The notes beneath the pieces are model-generated. The model had not been told where the DNA came from. It made no database searches and saw only the letters and a list, made by a program, of their open reading frames with translations. From Confluentibacter lentus (GTDB lineage Bacteria > Bacteroidota > Bacteroidia > Flavobacteriales > Flavobacteriaceae): DNA of 64,000 nt. The translations under genes were made by a program, and so were the position numbers. The stretch is taken from NCBI RefSeq assembly GCF_002806995.1, contig NZ_NIHE01000001.1, positions 310,001 through 374,000 on the forward strand, written 5' to 3'. This document shows positions 61,101-64,000 of the stretch, piece by piece. The stretch's first letter is position 1. The number at the start of each line of letters is the position of its first letter.

Positions 61101-64000
61101 TAGCCAAATTAATTTCATTTTCTTCAGGCCAAAGACCTTCTCTTGAATTAGAGGTTGATACTTGTAAAGGAATCTCTATTTGATAAAAATTTTGGTTTAA
61201 ATCGTTACCTATGCGTATAAAACCAACCAAATCATTATCAGTTAAAGACCCGAAATCACCTGGTTCTGCGTGTAAAAACATTCGTAACTTTTTATATTGA
61301 CGCATATCAATACTAATATTTTTGAATACCCCTCTGGAATCTTCTGATTCTAGATTACATACATTAAGTACTAATGATTGTTCATTTTGTGGTATGACTG
61401 TATTATTGTTAAAAAGTTCTTCGGGTTCGATTCCTGGCGGACGGCTATAACTACCTTCATTGTCTAGTGTACCAATAACCCCGACTGAAAAATCTGTTTG
61501 TGTATCTTCAGGAGTTGCATCATTTTTATCTAATGCTTGGGTATATCGTCTCCAATCGCTTCTTACCAAATCTAAAGTCCCAAACCGAAAAACGGTGCTT
61601 TCAGTAAACTCTTTAAGAAAAACACGGGCAAAACGAACCGATCTTAAATCAGTAATACCACCAACAGCCTTTACATGGCTTCCTTGAACAGGAACTCTAA
61701 GAAGGTACCATCTAACATTTTGACTATCTCCATTAGCAAGTGCGCGGGGTCTTTCTTTAAAATCCCTTATAAATTCTTTTAGCGGATTGGAGTCAGGCAT
61801 ATTATCAAAGCTTAATTGATCTTCCGGTAAATTTTGCCTTGTAATATCTAGTTCATACTCAAAATAACTATCAATCGTGTTCATGGTATTATCACGGTTG
61901 ATATCTTCTACATCGGGTTGGGTGTTGGCACCTCTATCTGTATTGCTAAAGGTGTCTGGTGTATTGCCTTCTACACCATTGTATTGTTTATAACGGTCAA
62001 AAATATCACCATCTGTATTTAAAAAGTAGGTGTAGTTATCTTTTGCGGGGTCGGGGCCAAATTGAGCTCCAAATACAGCGGCTTCTTCCGCATCATTATA
62101 GCCATCATAACCAACATCTTGATTGGTACGTTCCTCTCCTGTGCTATCAAACGCATACACCAATGATTGATTTTGAGGCACCACAGTACCCCAAGCCGTA
62201 GTTGGCAATAAACTTACATCACCACTTTTTGGCAAACCATTCTCGTATAATTTACGTCCGTCTTTAATAATGTCTTCAGAAATGTTTCCTAGGTTAAAAA
62301 CCAATTTACCGCCTGGATTTGTTGGGTTTTCTTGAAAGGGGTCTTGCAACCAAAACTCAATATATTCCACATTTGCTTGCTCTAAATCGGTTGATGTTAA
62401 TTGGCGTGTAATACCTGCCCAAGATTCTTGTGGATTACTGATAACACCATTAGCGGCAGTGGGATCGAAATTATAAGGCCCTCTTTCAGTTGGATAATAT
62501 GCTAGATCTAAAGTAAATAATACCGAATTTTGACCTTGTACCAATTCCCTATCAGGAAACAGTTCATTTATAAAAACACGACTGGTGTATAAACTGGACA
62601 AATCGTCGTCTGATATACCATTGGGTCTTTGGTTGGTATAAAAAATAGGATCGATAGTATACCAATTTAACATGGCTCTACCATAACCATTTTGAATCCC
62701 ATTATTATCATCACCCGGCGAATTTGTTAAATCTAACGGCCTGCTAGATAAAAACCACGACAATTGAGATTTTAAATCGATGGCGTTTTGAGTTCCTTCA
62801 AAATCATCCACATACGAGGTAGCTTCGCCATTAAGATTCGTGCCTTTGGGAGCTCCGGGCACCAAATAAGCAAACTCACCTCTTAGTGACAAATTAGATT
62901 CCACATCAGTATCTATATTTGGCAACTTATTTACCAAGCGTGTCAAAAAAGGCACTTTCGTGGCATAATTTCCATTCATTCCAAAAATGGTATTATTAAT
63001 TGGCTCAGTACCATAATTGGCTTTTTGTGTTATAGGACGTTCACTTAAGTTTAAAAGTGTACCGCCTAATACAAAGTTCTCGTTGAATTTATGTTCAATA
63101 TTAATTCCTGTAAAACGTCTGGTTTGTTGACCAAAAACGGCATTGTTTTCTGTAGAAATATTAATAGGTGTATTAGATGCTTTCAAAGCTTCATCTAAGA
63201 TTTGAACACGCCCCAACTCATAGTTTACAATATAATCAATCCCTTCAACCAAAACACGACCTCCAGCAGTGACTTTTACAGACCCCCTGGGCACATTAAA
63301 AGCTCCAATGGAAATACCATCACCTCCTGTAGATTTGTAACGTCCTTTTATTTGAAATTTATTTTTTTCAATCGCTTCCAAAGCTGCTGTCTTAGTACTT
63401 TTATAAAGTACATCATACACATACTTGGCCTGATTTTCGTTATATGATCCGGGATCGTCATAATTACCACCCCCTAATTTATTAAACAGATATTCCCCAA
63501 AAGGCTCTGCATTTGGGAAAATTATTTTTCCGTTTTGTTGTAAAACCGTTATCCCTGGAACAAAGTCAAAAAAACCATCACCATTCGCTTGTGGGTCATT
63601 GTTGAAATTTAATTTATCTAAATTGAATACTCTTAATAAAGTAGATTCTTCAATTGGTTTATCATTTCCAGTAGGAGGAGGAAATGGTGTTGAACCCACT
63701 GGCGTAATATAATTTAAGGGAGACGCTTCGGTATAAAAAATGTTTAATTTAAAATCATCTTGGCTCAAGTTATAAGCCCCTGTATCATAAATGTTTTTCA
63801 TCATCAAGTCCCAAACAGGTTGCGTCACGTTTGTGATACTGCTTTTTAGCATTTTTAAAACCAGATTGGAATTGACTACATTGGTTACTTGTCCAGAACC
63901 ATTGGTTGTAACACTGGTTGCATCTATACCATCATTAGCAAATTCACCTACTTGATATACCTGACCGCCAACAGTAAACTGAAAAGCGACTGCCAAAACC
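58168..64000 (-). CDS. sprA: Cell-surface protein SprA, type IX secretion translocon (partial)
   Basis: About 1,940 C-terminal residues of the giant outer-membrane barrel through which type IX substrates pass. The gene starts beyond the right edge; full SprA is about 2,400 aa, so roughly 450 N-terminal residues are missing. Recognisable blocks are GEFAYLVPGAPKG with YVDDFEGTQNAIDLKSQLSWFLSSRPLD, DLKYTGF, and the barrel end FTLRYNFGN. Many aromatic beta-strands and periplasmic insertions are visible. The adjacent gcvH and vanZ genes match the usual gene order. Confidence 0.93.
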   Translation of the reverse strand, partial: VLAVAFQFTVGGQVYQVGEFANDGIDATSVTTNGSGQVTNVVNSNLVLKMLKSSITNVTQPVWDLMMKNIYDTGAYNLSQDDFKLNIFYTEASPLNYITPVGSTPFPPPTGNDKPIEESTLLRVFNLDKLNFNNDPQANGDGFFDFVPGITVLQQNGKIIFPNAEPFGEYLFNKLGGGNYDDPGSYNENQAKYVYDVLYKSTKTAALEAIEKNKFQIKGRYKSTGGDGISIGAFNVPRGSVKVTAGGRVLVEGIDYIVNYELGRVQILDEALKASNTPINISTENNAVFGQQTRRFTGINIEHKFNENFVLGGTLLNLSERPITQKANYGTEPINNTIFGMNGNYATKVPFLTRLVNKLPNIDTDVESNLSLRGEFAYLVPGAPKGTNLNGEATSYVDDFEGTQNAIDLKSQLSWFLSSRPLDLTNSPGDDNNGIQNGYGRAMLNWYTIDPIFYTNQRPNGISDDDLSSLYTSRVFINELFPDRELVQGQNSVLFTLDLAYYPTERGPYNFDPTAANGVISNPQESWAGITRQLTSTDLEQANVEYIEFWLQDPFQENPTNPGGKLVFNLGNISEDIIKDGRKLYENGLPKSGDVSLLPTTAWGTVVPQNQSLVYAFDSTGEERTNQDVGYDGYNDAEEAAVFGAQFGPDPAKDNYTYFLNTDGDIFDRYKQYNGVEGNTPDTFSNTDRGANTQPDVEDINRDNTMNTIDSYFEYELDITRQNLPEDQLSFDNMPDSNPLKEFIRDFKERPRALANGDSQNVRWYLLRVPVQGSHVKAVGGITDLRSVRFARVFLKEFTESTVFRFGTLDLVRSDWRRYTQALDKNDATPEDTQTDFSVGVIGTLDNEGSYSRPPGIEPEELFNNNTVIPQNEQSLVLNVCNLESEDSRGVFKNISIDMRQYKKLRMFLHAEPGDFGSLTDNDLVGFIRIGNDLNQNFYQIEIPLQVSTSNSREGLWPEENEINLAIELLGQIKSNGISDGTLINEDPTFYDVVNGELVAVTDPFSGYVAGQHRIGVKGNPNFGDIRTLMVGVKNATNSNDVCAEVWFNELRLSDMDNEGGWAAVVSMDSNFADFMNISATGRQSTSGFGSLDQGPSQRSLEDVKQYDVVTNINVGQLLPKKWGIQIPFNYGQSEELITPKYDQFYEDLTLRSRLDAANTSDEKEIVRQQSEDYTKRQSINFIGIRKTRTTDATPRFYDVENLTLNYSYNEIEHRDFEIENSEIKTVRVGANYAFNFNPITVEPFKKNDSLFTGKYWRILKDFNVNLLPTSFTINTDINRQFNKQKFRDIDLGGGNIGIEELFRRNYTFDFQYTINYALTNSLQLNFTAANNNIVRNYFKDDILNGEQDPNLDVWDGFLDFGDPNRQSQRLGLTYKLPLDKIPTFNFINATYEYMGDFQWQKGSDLYGNLELDGQTYDLGNNIQNANTHRLNSSLDMNKLYRYIGLVKKPISRASTTNTNRGGPPGPGQSNPVQTNRKSQSTTKLLNAGVDILTSIKRIQFNYIENNGTFLPGYLQTPGFIGTLKPTLGYTFGSQSDIRYLAASRGWLTLYPEFNQQYTETHTKQLDFSASLQPVTDLQIDVIGNRTYYENYTENFRVNNNAGDLQYESLTPNTFGNFNISTLLIKTAFGVSDENTSDAFNDFRANRLTIARRLAQERGADVNDVDTDGYPNGFGKNSQAVLLPAFLAAYTGQDASKVKLGAFRNVPIPNWDLKYTGFMKFAWFKKNFRRFSVNHGYRSTYTINQFRSNLDFNGIDYGLDYASQPNDDLDQSGNFKNQVLYSNINLAEMFSPLIRIDMEMQNSIKILAEIKKDRLLSLSFDNNLMTEIQGNEYILGLGYRIKDLRIRSNLAGPTQRIVSDLNMKADVSIRDNKTIIRYLDLENNQITSGQTIWSVKYSADYAFSKNLTALFYFDYSFSEYAISTAFPQTTIRSGFTLRYNFGN

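Noticed and set aside
1-64000. CRISPR arrays, prophage or insertion-sequence genes
   Set aside because: No regularly spaced repeats, cas genes, integrases, transposases or phage structural genes were seen.

Overview
The window is a stretch of a gliding, type IX-secreting Flavobacteriaceae-like (Bacteroidota) chromosome. The evidence is a SprA translocon gene (cut by the right edge), a PorP/SprF-type protein, a RemB-like outer-membrane protein, CarboxypepD_reg-type TonB receptors, Bacteroidota-specific lipoproteins (DUF4625), AT-rich DNA and starts without Shine-Dalgarno sites.

Region 1 (1-5.5 kb, + strand) is an L-arabinose isomerase operon: ribulokinase (3' end only), ribulose-5-P 4-epimerase, arabinose isomerase, a lipoprotein aldose 1-epimerase and a sodium:sugar symporter, closed by a bidirectional terminator.

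Region 2 (5.5-11.6 kb, - strand) is a non-phosphorylating L-fucose operon: mutarotase, FucP permease, L-fucose dehydrogenase, fuconolactonase, diketo-deoxy-fuconate hydrolase, keto-deoxy-fuconate dehydrogenase and a Zn alcohol dehydrogenase. No L-fuconate dehydratase is present in it. A divergent SGNH O-acetylesterase follows.

Region 3 (13.9-21.8 kb, - strand) links xylan attack to oxidative pentose use: GH10 xylanase, L-arabonate/xylonate-type IlvD dehydratase, GntP sugar-acid permease, FAH-family keto-deoxy-pentonate dehydratase, CE1-like esterase and alpha-ketoglutarate semialdehyde dehydrogenase. Together these take pentonate to alpha-ketoglutarate (Weimberg route). A large nested palindromic repeat splits the operon.

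Region 4 (22-28.5 kb) looks like a metal (probably zinc) acquisition locus: a TonB receptor, two His-rich DUF4625 lipoproteins, a small His/Cys peptide, a thioredoxin-reductase-like flavoprotein, and a divergent Fur/Zur regulator with a candidate operator. Two small genes of unknown function, one encoding an HExxH motif, sit at its end. This is the best candidate for a little-described system.

Region 5 (28.5-42 kb) is mixed: tRNA-Leu(UAG), M20 dipeptidase, EamA exporter, a cloverleaf-like repeat, a BlaI/M56 (BlaR1-like) sensor pair with three operator copies, DUF4407 and STAS proteins, PorP/SprF, an Nfu Fe-S carrier, a DUF255 thioredoxin-fold lipoprotein, an apparently frameshifted DUF1304 gene, MscS and TsaB.

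Region 6 (42-64 kb, - strand) holds a MacAB/TolC-type export operon, then cytochrome oxidase assembly and subunit genes (Sco, DUF420, CoxIV, two CoxIII, heme o synthase), the RemB-like protein, two TonB proteins, VanZ, GcvH and SprA.
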